Below, in pieces: positions 7,589 to 18,659 of a DNA stretch of 64,000 nt; the first letter of the stretch is position 1; each line of letters starts with the position of its first letter. The notes below the pieces were generated by a model. That model ran no database searches, was not told the origin of the DNA, and worked only from the letters and a program-made list of their open reading frames with translations. Both the position numbers and the translations under genes were made by a program. The DNA is from Novosphingobium sp. MW5 (lineage in GTDB: Bacteria > Pseudomonadota > Alphaproteobacteria > Sphingomonadales > Sphingomonadaceae), in contig JAPCWB010000001.1 in the NCBI GenBank assembly GCA_025938935.1, positions 558,001 to 622,000 of the forward strand, given 5' to 3'.

Positions 7589-8968
7589 ATGTCGATTCGA
7601 ACGGCCCTCGCAAAGTTGTCTGTCGCTGCAGCGGGCGGCGCATTGGTTGGTGGCGGAGCGGTCCACGTCGCGGAAGCGCCGAAGACCAGCAACCCGGCCT
7701 ATGTGAAGCACGTCAAGGGCACGGCGACCCGCGTGGTCAAGGGCACGCCCAAGGCCAAGCGCTATTACGTGGTCCGCACGGAGCCCCGCAAGGTCAAGCG
7801 CGTGCGCAAGATCGTCAAGCGCACCATGTGCTGCGAACAGCCGCAGATGGCGATGGTGCCGATGGCCGCGCCCTACATGCCGCCGCTTCCCCCCATGCCT
7901 TCGGGCGGTTCGGGCGGCACGGTGGTGATCGGCGGATCGAGCGGCGGCTTCGGCTTTGGCGGCGGCTTCTTTGGCGGCTTCTTTGGTGGCAGCAGCTCGG
8001 GCGGCGGTTCGGTGGTGATCACCTCGACCAGCACCGGCGGCATCACCAGCTCGACCTCGTCGGGCGGTTCGGGCGGCAGCAGCACTTCGACCTCGGGCGG
8101 TTCGACCTCAACCTCGGGCGGTTCTACCTCTACCACTTCGGGCGGCGTGAGCACCTCGACAGGCGGCGTTTCCACCTCGACCTCGACCAGCTCGGGCAAT
8201 GTCTCGACCTCGTCGGGCAACGTGTCTTCATCGAGCGGAAACGTCTCGAGCAGCTCGGGCAACGTTTCGTCGTCGAGCGGCAACGTCTCCAGCTCTTCGG
8301 GTAACGTCAGCTCCTCGTCGGGCAACGTGTCGAGCTCTTCCAGCTCGTCGTCCTCGTCTTCGTCCTCCAGCTCCAGTTCGTCGTCATCCTCGTCGAGCTC
8401 GTCGGGCTCGTCCTCGGGCGGCACCACGGGCGGCAAGCCGGGTCACGGCACCTCAAGCGGCGGCCACCATGGCGGTTCTACGGGTTCGTCCGGCTCTTCG
8501 GGTTCGAGCAGCGGCTCGTCTTCGGGCAGTTCTTCGGGATCGAGCAGTGGTTCTTCGAGCGGAAGCTCCTCCGGTTCGTCCTCGGGCAGCTCCAGCGGAT
8601 CGAGCTCTGGCTCGTCGAGTGGTTCATCTTCCGGCTCCAGCTCGGGATCGAGCAGCGGATCTTCGAGCGGTTCCTCTTCGGGCAGCTCTTCGGGCTCCAG
8701 CTCTGGTTCTTCATCGGGCAGTTCGAGCGGTTCGAGCAGCGGTTCGACTTCGGGTTCGACCTCGGGCAGCACCTCGGGATCCTCGAGCAGCTCGACCAGC
8801 TCTTCGACGTCATCGTCGACCAGCTCGGGCGGATCGACCTCGACCAGCTCGGGCGGTCACGAAGTGCCTGCACCGCCGATGCTGATCCTGTTCGGCGCGG
8901 CTGCGGCCACGCTCGGCGCCCGCCGCCGCCACGCCAAGGGCAAGGCGAAGGTCGAAAAGGCGGCTTAA
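7589..8968 (+). CDS. Serine/glycine-rich repeat surface protein with VPxP-CTERM-like tail
   Basis: A 459-residue exported protein: signal-like N-terminus (AKLSVAAAGGALVGGGAVHV), a very basic segment about residues 35-75 (KAKRYYVVRTEPRKVKRV), a Gly/Phe stretch, then roughly 300 residues of Ser/Gly/Thr repeats, first SSGNVSSS units and then many SGSS units. The end reads VPAPPMLILFGAAAATLGA plus RRR: a VPxP motif, hydrophobic helix and basic cluster, as in PEP-CTERM sorting signals processed by exosortase. No exosortase gene is in this window. The Ser-rich tract is probably glycosylated or spans the envelope; that is inference. Confidence 0.8.
   Translation: MSIRTALAKLSVAAAGGALVGGGAVHVAEAPKTSNPAYVKHVKGTATRVVKGTPKAKRYYVVRTEPRKVKRVRKIVKRTMCCEQPQMAMVPMAAPYMPPLPPMPSGGSGGTVVIGGSSGGFGFGGGFFGGFFGGSSSGGGSVVITSTSTGGITSSTSSGGSGGSSTSTSGGSTSTSGGSTSTTSGGVSTSTGGVSTSTSTSSGNVSTSSGNVSSSSGNVSSSSGNVSSSSGNVSSSSGNVSSSSGNVSSSSSSSSSSSSSSSSSSSSSSSSSGSSSGGTTGGKPGHGTSSGGHHGGSTGSSGSSGSSSGSSSGSSSGSSSGSSSGSSSGSSSGSSSGSSSGSSSGSSSGSSSGSSSGSSSGSSSGSSSGSSSGSSSGSSSGSSSGSTSGSTSGSTSGSSSSSTSSSTSSSTSSGGSTSTSSGGHEVPAPPMLILFGAAAATLGARRRHAKGKAKVEKAA
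8220..8770 (+). repeat. Low-complexity Ser/Gly codon repeat tract
   Basis: Within the serine-rich gene, near-identical 18-bp units coding SSGNVS (about 8200-8340) give way to AGC/TCG-rich units coding SGSS repeated some 25 times (about 8485-8770). Serine codons alternate between TCG/TCC and AGC, so the DNA repeat is less exact than the peptide repeat. Such tracts vary in copy number between strains by slippage. Confidence 0.8.
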
Positions 8969-8993
8969 GTTTCCCCAACTCCGGGAATGACTG

Positions 8994-9019
8994 GGGCGGT
9001 CCTTCGGGGCCGCCCTTTT
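8994..9019 (+). terminator. Rho-independent terminator of serine-rich gene
   Basis: GGGCGGTCC-TTCG-GGGCCGCCC followed by TTTT: a 9-bp stem with one G-U pair, a UUCG tetraloop and a short T run, 26 bases after the stop codon. Confidence 0.85.
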
Positions 9020-9023
9020 CGTA

Positions 9024-9548
9024 TCAGCGCACCCGGGGTGTGCCCGCGCCGGTGCCGACCCAGCTGACGCCGGGATCGTCCATGCCGATCACATCGGCCA
9101 GTTCCCAGACATTGCCATAGCCATAGCCGTGCAGGTTGATGAAGGTCGGGATGTTGAGCGCCAGCGGCGCCGCCTTGGTGACCACGGGGGCGCGGTTGTC
9201 GCGGAAATTGTTGTTGCAGTAGATGTAGATCGGCCGCTTCCGGTTCGGCCCGATGACTTCAGCCAGCGCCTCTGCCGTGAAGTCCGAGAACGGCAGGTTC
9301 ACCGCGCCTTCCAGATGGCCCCGGGCAAAAGCTGTGGCGGACCGCGCATCGAGCAGCAGCGCGCCTTCCGCCCGTGCGCGCCGGGCAAATTCCGGCCAGG
9401 CCAGCCGGTGCTTCTCGCGCACCTTGGCAAGATCGCCGACGAGGCCGGAGAAGCCCTTGTAATCGATCTGCGGATTGACCGGCGCCTTGGCTGCTACGGG
9501 TGAAGTCGCCGCCAGCGCCAGTGCCAGCGCGGATATGCCGAGTTTCAT
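9024..9548 (-). CDS. Periplasmic rhodanese-like domain protein
   Basis: A 174-residue exported protein: signal peptide (MKLGISALALALAATSPVAA, cleavage near AKA) and one rhodanese domain with ALLLDARSATAFARGHLEGA and an active-site loop starting at the cysteine of YIYCNNNFRDNRAP. Relatives transfer sulfur or simply bind via the Cys loop; the long CNNNFRDN loop is not the CRxGxR/S type of classical sulfurtransferases. GGGAGGGAAAGC precedes the ATG at 9548. It is convergent with the serine-rich gene, separated by the terminator. Confidence 0.85.
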   Translation of the reverse strand: MKLGISALALALAATSPVAAKAPVNPQIDYKGFSGLVGDLAKVREKHRLAWPEFARRARAEGALLLDARSATAFARGHLEGAVNLPFSDFTAEALAEVIGPNRKRPIYIYCNNNFRDNRAPVVTKAAPLALNIPTFINLHGYGYGNVWELADVIGMDDPGVSWVGTGAGTPRVR

Positions 9549-9601
9549 ATGCTTTCCCTCCCGCCCCCAGGTGAGGCCGGAAAGGCTGCCCCGCGCCCGC
9601 T

Positions 9602-9859
9602 TTATCCCGGCTGAACAGGCTTGGCCGCGATGCGCCACAGCGTCAGGAGGCCGACCGCCATCCACACCACGTTGAGCGCGGTCGAGGGGATCGCCCCGTG
9701 CCATCCCGAGTTTACCACGAAGCCCGCCGCGCCCACCACGTTCATCCACTGGAACGTCCGCGACTGGCCCGAAAGCCGGCCCATCGACACGAGGATATAG
9801 GACCCCAGGATCAGCAGCGCGGCCAGCCAGCCGCAGACCTCGATGGCGATTTCGAGCAT
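9602..9859 (-). CDS. Small three-helix membrane protein (CBU_0592-like)
   Basis: An 85-residue membrane protein with three hydrophobic segments: CGWLAALLILGSYILVSMG, WMNVVGAAGFVVNSGWHG and ALNVVWMAVGLLTLWRI. The overall pattern resembles the CBU_0592 family of PQ-loop/SemiSWEET-like small proteins; transport function is unproven. AGGAGGACCC directly precedes the ATG at 9859. It lies downstream of the aconitase terminator and upstream of the rhodanese gene. Confidence 0.7.
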   Translation of the reverse strand: MLEIAIEVCGWLAALLILGSYILVSMGRLSGQSRTFQWMNVVGAAGFVVNSGWHGAIPSTALNVVWMAVGLLTLWRIAAKPVQPG

Positions 9860-9871
9860 GGGTCCTCCTAA

Positions 9872-9910
9872 AACGAAAGCGGGGCGGGAAGCCGAAGCCA
9901 CCCGCCCCGC
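9872..9910 (-). terminator. Rho-independent terminator of acnA
   Basis: On the minus strand, GCGGGGCGGG and CCCGCCCCGC form a perfect 10-bp stem with a 12-base loop (9879-9910), followed by TTTCGTTTT. It begins 20 bases after the aconitase stop. Confidence 0.85.
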
Positions 9911-9929
9911 CTTATGCGTTACGCTGCGA

Positions 9930-12602
<2,673 letters not shown>

Positions 12603-12784
12603 GCCTGCGTGATCTCCTGATATGGAGGCCCCGGGGGAGATGCGGCGAGGAGTGCTGCAGCAGGGCCCTGTTTCGGCGCCGCCGATGCGCGCGAATGCCC
12701 CGCGCGTCAAGAGGTGCGGCCATCAGAAATGCGCCGAATTCGGCCTTTTGGCCTTGGTTTACGCCCCGGCGGGATCGACATGCG

Positions 12785-13678
12785 TCAAAGCGCGGTCTGT
12801 TCGCTATGCTCTGCGCGGCCATGCCTTGCGGCGATCCAGCAGCCGATGACGATCAGCACCACGCCCGCCACAGTCGCGCCGGTCACCTTTTCGCCGAACA
12901 TCAGCCAGCCCATCAGCGATGCCCATATGAAGGCGGTGTACTCGACCGTCAGCAGCGCCTGCGCCTCGGCCCTGCCGTAAGCCCAGGACAGCAGCATCAG
13001 CGAAATGGCGGCGAGCGCGGCGCTCATCGCGATTTGTCCGGCGGCCCCGGCATCGGGCACGACCAGCCACCACGGCGCAAACAGGCCGAGGAACAGGCCG
13101 CAGAACACCGACTGGAACAGCGCCACCTCCACCGGTCCGGCCATCAGCGCCTGCTTGCGCTGGAGCACCAGGTTGACCGCATAGAACACGGCCGAGACCA
13201 GCACGGCGGCCACCCCCAGCGCGCTTTCGCGGCCCATGTCCTGCTCGCCCAGCCGGGCAGCGGCGATCACGACCACTCCGGCCAGGCCCATGAGCGAGCC
13301 GCCGATGGCGCCGCGGGTGATCTTTTCACCCAGCACCACCGCGGCGAGATAAAGCGCGATCAAGGGCGCGATGAAGGACAGGGCAATGCCTTCGGCAAGC
13401 GGCAGGATCGTCAGCGCCCAGAAGAAGCTGGTCGCCATGGCCGCGCTGACCGCCCCGCGCAGCGCGTGCAGACGCAGCGCCGCCCCGTCCGGCCATGCCC
13501 CGCCGCGCAGCCACCACAGGGGCAGCATCATCGCCACGCCGAAGACCGACCGCACCAGCATGGCCGAATAGGCCCCCACCGCCAGAGAGGCGCCCTTCAT
13601 CATCGCGTCCATCAGGCTGAACAGGGCAATGCCCAACGTTGCGGCGACGAAAGGCAATAGAGTGTGGCGGCCTTGCAT
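12785..13678 (-). CDS. DMT-superfamily (EamA) transporter
   Basis: Inner-membrane protein of 297 residues with about ten transmembrane helices in two EamA repeats: LLPFVAATLGIALFSLMDAM begins the first, MGRESALGVAAVLVSAVFYA the second. Family members export amino acids or metabolites such as S-adenosylmethionine; nothing here fixes the substrate. I use the ATG at 13678, which begins the first helix; an upstream GTG at 13732 would add a weakly hydrophobic extension. Confidence 0.88.
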   Translation of the reverse strand: MQGRHTLLPFVAATLGIALFSLMDAMMKGASLAVGAYSAMLVRSVFGVAMMLPLWWLRGGAWPDGAALRLHALRGAVSAAMATSFFWALTILPLAEGIALSFIAPLIALYLAAVVLGEKITRGAIGGSLMGLAGVVVIAAARLGEQDMGRESALGVAAVLVSAVFYAVNLVLQRKQALMAGPVEVALFQSVFCGLFLGLFAPWWLVVPDAGAAGQIAMSAALAAISLMLLSWAYGRAEAQALLTVEYTAFIWASLMGWLMFGEKVTGATVAGVVLIVIGCWIAARHGRAEHSEQTAL

Positions 13679-13837
13679 CGCCCGGCCATAGATGTGGCAG
13701 GCAGCCAAGGCCAGAGCGCCAATTGGAACCACCGTTCATCGCAGGGAAAGGGCGCGGGTGTTGATGCAGGAGCGGCAAACGGGCATTAGGCGAAGGCCGG
13801 ACCGGCTCTTCCCCCGGGGCAAACAGGATTGGTTGCA

Positions 13838-15232
13838 ATGAATTTCTTCCGCGTGGCGCATTTCGCAGCAGTTTCGGGACTGGCTCTCGCCATTATCCCG
13901 GCGAATGCCATGGCCCAGAACACGAGCCCCGCACCGGTTGCTCCTGCGGCTCCGGCGGCGCAGCCGGTAATCGCCCCCGCACCCGTAGCGACCACGCCCG
14001 GATCACCGGCCGCGACGCCCACTACGGCAACGGTCCAGCCCGTGGCGCCCGCGCTGAACGTCAATCCGGTGATGAACTGGTCGCTGGCCAATGCCCGCGC
14101 GCTCGCCGCGGTGATCGAGAACATCGATGACGAAGGCCTGACCCCCGCCGATTACCAGCCCGCAGCCCTGCGTGCCGCGATCGCGAAGGGCGAAGGGCCG
14201 GATCTCGACGCTCAGGCATCGAAAAGCTTCACCTGGCTGACCGAGGACCTGCGCGATGGTCGCACGCCGATGAAGGCGCGTGTGCAGTGGTTCGCCTTCG
14301 ACAAGGATCAGGACGTCAACCCGACCGAAGCGGTGATGAAGCGCGCGCTGGACAGCGGTGACATCGCCGGCACGCTCGCGGCGCTCAACCCGACCTATCC
14401 CGACTATGCCGAGCTGCGCGATGCCCTCGCCAAGGCGCCCGATGCCAAGACGCGGAACCAGATTCGCGCAAACATGGACCGCTGGCGCTGGTTCAGCCAT
14501 GACCTTGGCGAATATTACCTGATCACCAACGTGCCGGAATACCAGCTGCGCCTGGTCCGCAAGGACAAGATCGTGCGCACCTATCGCACCATCGTCGGCA
14601 AGCCGGGGCGCACGGCCACGCCGCAGCTTTCGGAAATGGTCGAAGGCGTGGTGTTCAACCCGACCTGGACCGTGCCGCAGTCGATCGTGAAGGGCGAAGG
14701 CCTGGGCGCCCAGCTGATCGGCAACCCCGCCTCGGCCAAGGCGCAGGGCTATGCGGTGAGCAAGGCGGCGGACGGCACGATCACCGTGGTCCAGCAGCCG
14801 GGACCGAAGAACGCGCTGGGCATGATGAAGCTCGACATGCCGAACGAACACGCGATCTTCCTGCATGATACGCCGAGCCGCGGCCTGTTCAATTCGGCCG
14901 CCCGCGCGCTCAGCCACGGCTGCGTCCGCACCGACCGCGCCACCGAACTCGCCATTGCGCTCGCCATCATCGGCGGCGGCAAGACGGCGGACGAAGCGGC
15001 GGAAATCAGCGCTTCGGGCAAGTACACCAAGGTGCCGATGGCGAAGCGCCCGATGCCGGTCTACATCGGCTACTTCACCTATGCGAAGTCGATCGACGGC
15101 GTGCTGAAGGCCTTCCCGGACATTTACCTGCGCGATGCCCCCGTGCTCGCAAGCTTCGCCCAGCCGCGCCAGCTCAAGACTGGCCAGCGCAAGAGCACTG
15201 AAGCGGTGATCAAGCTGGATAATCCGTTGTAA
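13838..15232 (+). CDS. L,D-transpeptidase, YcbB/LdtD-like
   Basis: Periplasmic peptidoglycan cross-linking enzyme of 464 residues. A signal peptide (FRVAHFAAVSGLALAIIPANA) is followed by a Pro/Ala linker (about residues 28-65), a scaffold domain with WLTEDLRDGRTPMKARVQWF, and a YkuD catalytic domain: YQLRLVRKDKIVRTYRTIVG near its start, then HAIFLHDTPS and the catalytic ALSHGCVRTD (Ser-His-Gly-Cys). The scaffold plus an inserted capping region matches LdtD/YcbB, which makes 3-3 cross-links. It is divergent from the DMT gene. Confidence 0.93.
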   Translation: MNFFRVAHFAAVSGLALAIIPANAMAQNTSPAPVAPAAPAAQPVIAPAPVATTPGSPAATPTTATVQPVAPALNVNPVMNWSLANARALAAVIENIDDEGLTPADYQPAALRAAIAKGEGPDLDAQASKSFTWLTEDLRDGRTPMKARVQWFAFDKDQDVNPTEAVMKRALDSGDIAGTLAALNPTYPDYAELRDALAKAPDAKTRNQIRANMDRWRWFSHDLGEYYLITNVPEYQLRLVRKDKIVRTYRTIVGKPGRTATPQLSEMVEGVVFNPTWTVPQSIVKGEGLGAQLIGNPASAKAQGYAVSKAADGTITVVQQPGPKNALGMMKLDMPNEHAIFLHDTPSRGLFNSAARALSHGCVRTDRATELAIALAIIGGGKTADEAAEISASGKYTKVPMAKRPMPVYIGYFTYAKSIDGVLKAFPDIYLRDAPVLASFAQPRQLKTGQRKSTEAVIKLDNPL

Positions 15233-15235
15233 GCG

Positions 15236-15592
15236 ATGGGGAGGCAGGGGGCTGTCCGGATCAACGCCCGGCCCTTGGGCGAAGCGCCCGAGTGGGTCCG
15301 CGATTGCTGGATCGGTCTGGAGCTTCCGCTAGCGGGTAAGCCGAAGAAGCATTTCGGGTTCGGCGTTTTGTCCGGTCCGGACACGTTCTTGCGTGGGATT
15401 GGCGCAATCTTGCGAGGCCGGGCGATTTTGGTCGATGGTTTCCCGGTCGACGCGGAGCGAGCTGTCACGATCCTTGCTTTGCGCTCACCCGATGCAGCTA
15501 ACTGGTGGCGACGCAATTGTCCGCATCTGGTTCGGCGAGGTCAAAGGTTCGTTTTCGACAAGGATTGCGGCGAGCTAATATCGGGTCCTTGA
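15236..15592 (+). CDS. Hypothetical protein downstream of L,D-transpeptidase
   Basis: A 118-residue soluble, slightly basic protein that I do not recognise. It has no signal peptide or membrane segment. Notable segments are EWVRDCWIGLELPLAG and NWWRRNCPHLVRRGQRFVF. Its ATG lies three bases after the transpeptidase stop, so it is probably co-transcribed and co-translated with that gene. Base composition is a little less GC-rich than its neighbours. It ends ten bases before the end of the convergent YkuD-like gene. Confidence 0.7.
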   Translation: MGRQGAVRINARPLGEAPEWVRDCWIGLELPLAGKPKKHFGFGVLSGPDTFLRGIGAILRGRAILVDGFPVDAERAVTILALRSPDAANWWRRNCPHLVRRGQRFVFDKDCGELISGP

Positions 15593-15601
15593 TCGAGCCT
15601 T

Positions 15602-16321
15602 TCACGCCAGCGAAATGCGATCCGCGTAAAGCAGGCGGCCGTTGGACAAATGCACCAGCGCCTGGCCGAAATCACCCGGTGCCATGGCAAAGCAGCCCTC
15701 GCTGCGGCCCAGCTTGCCGAACTTGGCCATGTGTTCCGGTGAGGCATAGGCGGCCGGGTGCATGACGATGGCGCGTTGCAGCGCGTTCGAATTGTCACGG
15801 TCCATGCCTTCGAGGCGGATCGAGGTGCCGTACTTGCCGTTGTACCATTCGCAGGTCAGGTAGGATCCGCGCGAGGTCGCTTCCGATCCGGGCACGTTCG
15901 AGAACGAGTGCAGGAAGCCCGAATGGTCCGGATCCGAACCGCGGCCATGGGTCACGTGGAACGAATCGATGCGCCCTGCCTCAAGATTCACGAAGTGGAA
16001 GCGCGGCAGGGTGCTGGGCCGGGCAAAATCGGCGATCCCGGCAATATCGGTGCGCCACAGCTTGTTGCCGGCGCGCTCAATCTCGCGCTTGGCGATTTCG
16101 ACGAGGCGGGCGTTGTAGGCCGGATCGACCGGCGCTTCCACCGGCAGGGCGGGAACAACGGGCGCGGCTTCAACCGGAAGCGCAGCCGGCGCGACAGGCG
16201 CGGGCGCCATGCCGAAGGCCTTGTCGAATTCGCCCTCAAGCGATTGCGCAAGGGCACGCGATACCGGCGCGGCTATCGCACCAGTCGCCAGGACCCCGGC
16301 AAGGACGCTCCTTCTGTTCAT
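15602..16321 (-). CDS. Murein L,D-transpeptidase catalytic-fold protein
   Basis: Exported 239-residue protein: signal peptide with twin arginines (MNRRSVLAGVLATGAIAAPV), a Pro/Val/Ala linker, then a compact catalytic domain with FVNLEAGRIDSFHVTHGRGS, SYLTCEWYNGKYGTSIRLEG, IVMHPAAYASP and the nucleophile motif GRSEGCFAM. This belongs to the murein L,D-transpeptidase catalytic-domain family, related to YkuD but with an SxGC rather than SHGCxR motif. It faces the YcbB-like enzyme, so the two envelope enzymes are neighbours but not one operon. Confidence 0.85.
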   Translation of the reverse strand: MNRRSVLAGVLATGAIAAPVSRALAQSLEGEFDKAFGMAPAPVAPAALPVEAAPVVPALPVEAPVDPAYNARLVEIAKREIERAGNKLWRTDIAGIADFARPSTLPRFHFVNLEAGRIDSFHVTHGRGSDPDHSGFLHSFSNVPGSEATSRGSYLTCEWYNGKYGTSIRLEGMDRDNSNALQRAIVMHPAAYASPEHMAKFGKLGRSEGCFAMAPGDFGQALVHLSNGRLLYADRISLA

Positions 16322-16357
16322 GACCCCCGTCATAGCAGCCGCAGATTAAGTGAGGCT

Positions 16358-16873
16358 TTATCGATTCGCCAAGTCACAATCGTCGGAAAAGCGCGGAGCC
16401 GCGCCGAGTTGAGCCAGATATGAGCCATCAAGGCGCATGATCGTCCAGTCATCCATGGGCCGCGCACCCAGTTTTTCGTAGAATCCGATGGCCGGGGCAT
16501 TCCAGTCCAGCACCGACCATTCAAGCCGCGCGCAGCCCCGCTCCACCGCCAGCGCGGCGAGATGCGAGAGCAGGGCCCTGCCCAGTCCTGCCCCGCGGGC
16601 CTCGGGCCGCACGAACAGGTCTTCAAGGTAGATGCCGGGCAGCCCTTCGAAAGTCGAAAAGTTATGGAAAAACAGCGCGAAGCCCTGCGCCTTACCGTCA
16701 ATTTCGCCGATCACCACCTCGGCATAGGGGCGCGGCCCGAAGAGCTTTTCGCCCATTACCGCTTCGTCGAAACGCACCGCATCCGAAAGCTTTTCGTATT
16801 CGGCGAGATCACGGATGAACTGCGCGATCAATGGCAGGTCGGCACGGCTGGCGGGACGGATCGAAAGCGTCAT
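16358..16873 (-). CDS. GNAT N-acetyltransferase (diamine/spermidine-type)
   Basis: A 171-residue acetyltransferase beginning LSIRPASRADLPLIAQFIRD. DLFVRPEARGAGLGRALLSH is the acetyl-CoA binding motif A, and LEWSVLDWNAPAIGFYEKLG is the motif B region of the diamine acetyltransferase-like subgroup (WNxPAxxFY). The substrate is probably a small amine but is not established. It stands 30 bases downstream of the retropepsin gene on the same strand. Confidence 0.9.
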   Translation of the reverse strand: MTLSIRPASRADLPLIAQFIRDLAEYEKLSDAVRFDEAVMGEKLFGPRPYAEVVIGEIDGKAQGFALFFHNFSTFEGLPGIYLEDLFVRPEARGAGLGRALLSHLAALAVERGCARLEWSVLDWNAPAIGFYEKLGARPMDDWTIMRLDGSYLAQLGAAPRFSDDCDLANR

Positions 16874-16904
16874 CCACCGGCCCTAGCCGCCCGGGCCGCG
16901 CAGC

Positions 16905-17435
16905 TCAATCGTGCGAAATCACCATGCGGTCGCCGCGCAGCTCGACCTTGCCGAACTTGCGGAGCACCGACTGGCCGAGCAGGTTGGTCTCCAGCCCTTC
17001 CATGACGACGACGTCCAGATCGCGGAAATGGCGGCCCGCCACCTCGAAATCGTCGACCTTGAAGCGCGCGCCCATGCCTTCGCCCGAAGCGGTCTGCATG
17101 ATCGCCCGGAAATTCGCGGGATCGACCGGCAGGCCCGCGGCTTCCGCGGTCTCGACCGTCAGTGCGACCACATCGGCGCCCGTATCGATCAGGAATCGTT
17201 CTTCCGCGCCATTGACCCGCGCGCGCAGGTTGAACTGGCCCGATCCATCGCGCGCGATCTGGATTTGATCTTCGCGAAGGCCAGCATCGGCAAACATCAC
17301 GCCCTTGCCTGAACCGGGTGACGCTTCGGCCACTTCGGTGGCAGCTACCTTGGGTTCACTGCTCGGCGCGACGAACTGCATGATCAGCAGCATCGAGGCT
17401 ATGGCGCTGAGCGCGAGGGTGATCAGCCTTGTCAC
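16905..17435 (-). CDS. Membrane-anchored retropepsin-like aspartic protease (TIGR02281)
   Basis: A 176-residue protein with an N-terminal hydrophobic anchor (LITLALSAIASMLLIMQFV) and a single retropepsin domain: FLIDTGADVVALT carries the catalytic DTGA, and NLLGQSVLRKFGKVEL is the psi-loop partner region. Like viral proteases it should work as a dimer, on the periplasmic side. This is the alphaproteobacterial TIGR02281 clan-AA family; the substrate is unknown. Confidence 0.9.
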   Translation of the reverse strand: MTRLITLALSAIASMLLIMQFVAPSSEPKVAATEVAEASPGSGKGVMFADAGLREDQIQIARDGSGQFNLRARVNGAEERFLIDTGADVVALTVETAEAAGLPVDPANFRAIMQTASGEGMGARFKVDDFEVAGRHFRDLDVVVMEGLETNLLGQSVLRKFGKVELRGDRMVISHD

Positions 17436-17466
17436 GCGCCGAACCTAAGCGCGGACGGTTAGGAAA

Positions 17467-18594
17467 TTACGAATGCGGAACAAAGGCGTCGGTCGTTCCC
17501 GCCTCGATCTCCGCCGCCTTCTGTTCGACGAGGCCGACGATATGATCGAGCATGTCTTCGCTCGACACGTGATGGTCGGTCACGCCCGACAGGTAGACCA
17601 TGTGCTTGCCGTTGCCGCCGCCGGTGATGCCGATATCGGTTTCGCGCGCTTCGCCCGGGCCGTTGACCACGCAGCCGAGCACCGAGAGGCTCATCGGCGT
17701 CTTGATGTGGCTGAGGCGGTTTTCCAGCGCCTGTACCGTGCGGATCACATCGAAGCCCTGCCGGGCGCAACTTGGACAGGAGACGACCCGCACGCCGCGG
17801 GTACGCAGGCCGAGGCTCTTGAGGATCTCGAAGCCGACGCGCACTTCCTCTTCGGGCTCGGCCGAGAGCGAGACGCGGATCGTGTCGCCGATCCCGGCCC
17901 AGAGCAGGTTGCCGATGCCGATCGAGCTTTTCACCGTGCCGCCGATGAGCCCGCCCGCCTCGGTAATGCCAAGATGCAGCGGGCAGTCGGTCGCTTCCGC
18001 CAGCCCCATGTAGGCGGCGACGGCAAGGAACACGTCAGAGGCCTTCACCGCCACCTTGTATTCGTGGAAATCATGGTCTTGCAGCAGCTTGATGTGATCG
18101 AGCGCGCTTTCGACCAGGGCCTCGGGGCAGGGCTCCCCGTACTTTTCGAGCAGGTCCTTCTCGAGACTGCCGGCATTGACGCCGATGCGGATCGAGCAGC
18201 CATTGGCCTTGGCGGCGCGGACCACTTCGGCCACGCGTTCGCTGGAGCCGATATTGCCCGGATTGATGCGCAGGCAGGCCGCGCCGGCATCTGCCGCTTC
18301 CAGTGCGCGCTTGTAGTGGAAGTGGATGTCCGCAACGAGCGGCACGCGGGCAGCGCGGGCGATTTCGCGGAAGGCGGCGGTGCTTTCGACATCGGGGCAG
18401 GAGACGCGGATAATGTCCGCCCCCGCATCCTCGCAGCGGCGGATCTGGTCGATCGTCGCCTTGGCGTCGGAGGTCAGCGTGTTGGTCATGGTCTGCACCG
18501 TGATCGGCGCATCGCCGCCGACAGGGACGGACCCGACCATGATCTGGCGGCTCTTGCGGCGCGCGATATCGCGCCAGGGACGGATGGAGGACAT
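17467..18594 (-). CDS. ispG: 4-hydroxy-3-methylbut-2-en-1-yl diphosphate synthase IspG
   Basis: Converts MEcPP to HMBPP in the MEP isoprenoid pathway, using a [4Fe-4S] cluster. 375 residues. [20 protein letters not shown] and [19 protein letters not shown] are the N-terminal barrel; cluster cysteines occur in [12 protein letters not shown] and in the C-terminal [16 protein letters not shown], the family signature. The ATG at 18594 gives the expected short N-terminus; the frame continues to 18630 without a good site. It sits upstream of the retropepsin gene on the same strand. Confidence 0.97.
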   Translation of the reverse strand: MSSIRPWRDIARRKSRQIMVGSVPVGGDAPITVQTMTNTLTSDAKATIDQIRRCEDAGADIIRVSCPDVESTAAFREIARAARVPLVADIHFHYKRALEAADAGAACLRINPGNIGSSERVAEVVRAAKANGCSIRIGVNAGSLEKDLLEKYGEPCPEALVESALDHIKLLQDHDFHEYKVAVKASDVFLAVAAYMGLAEATDCPLHLGITEAGGLIGGTVKSSIGIGNLLWAGIGDTIRVSLSAEPEEEVRVGFEILKSLGLRTRGVRVVSCPSCARQGFDVIRTVQALENRLSHIKTPMSLSVLGCVVNGPGEARETDIGITGGGNGKHMVYLSGVTDHHVSSEDMLDHIVGLVEQKAAEIEAGTTDAFVPHS

Positions 18595-18610
18595 GGCCGA
18601 GCATATAGGG

Positions 18611-18650
18611 CGGAGGGACGGCGGGAGCAATCGCGCTTGCCGTCCCTCCG
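18611..18650 (-). terminator. Strong hairpin between outer-membrane gene and ispG
   Basis: CGGAGGGACGGC (18611-18622) pairs perfectly with GCCGTCCCTCCG (18639-18650): 12 bp, 16-base loop. It lies ten bases past the stop of the minus-strand outer-membrane gene. There is no clear T run, so termination is likely but not certain. Confidence 0.55.
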
Positions 18651-18659
18651 GCCGTATCG

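Noticed and set aside
8200..8770. Regular repeats that might be a CRISPR array or tandem repeat locus
   Set aside because: They are coding Ser/Gly repeats in an open frame, without unique spacers or cas genes.
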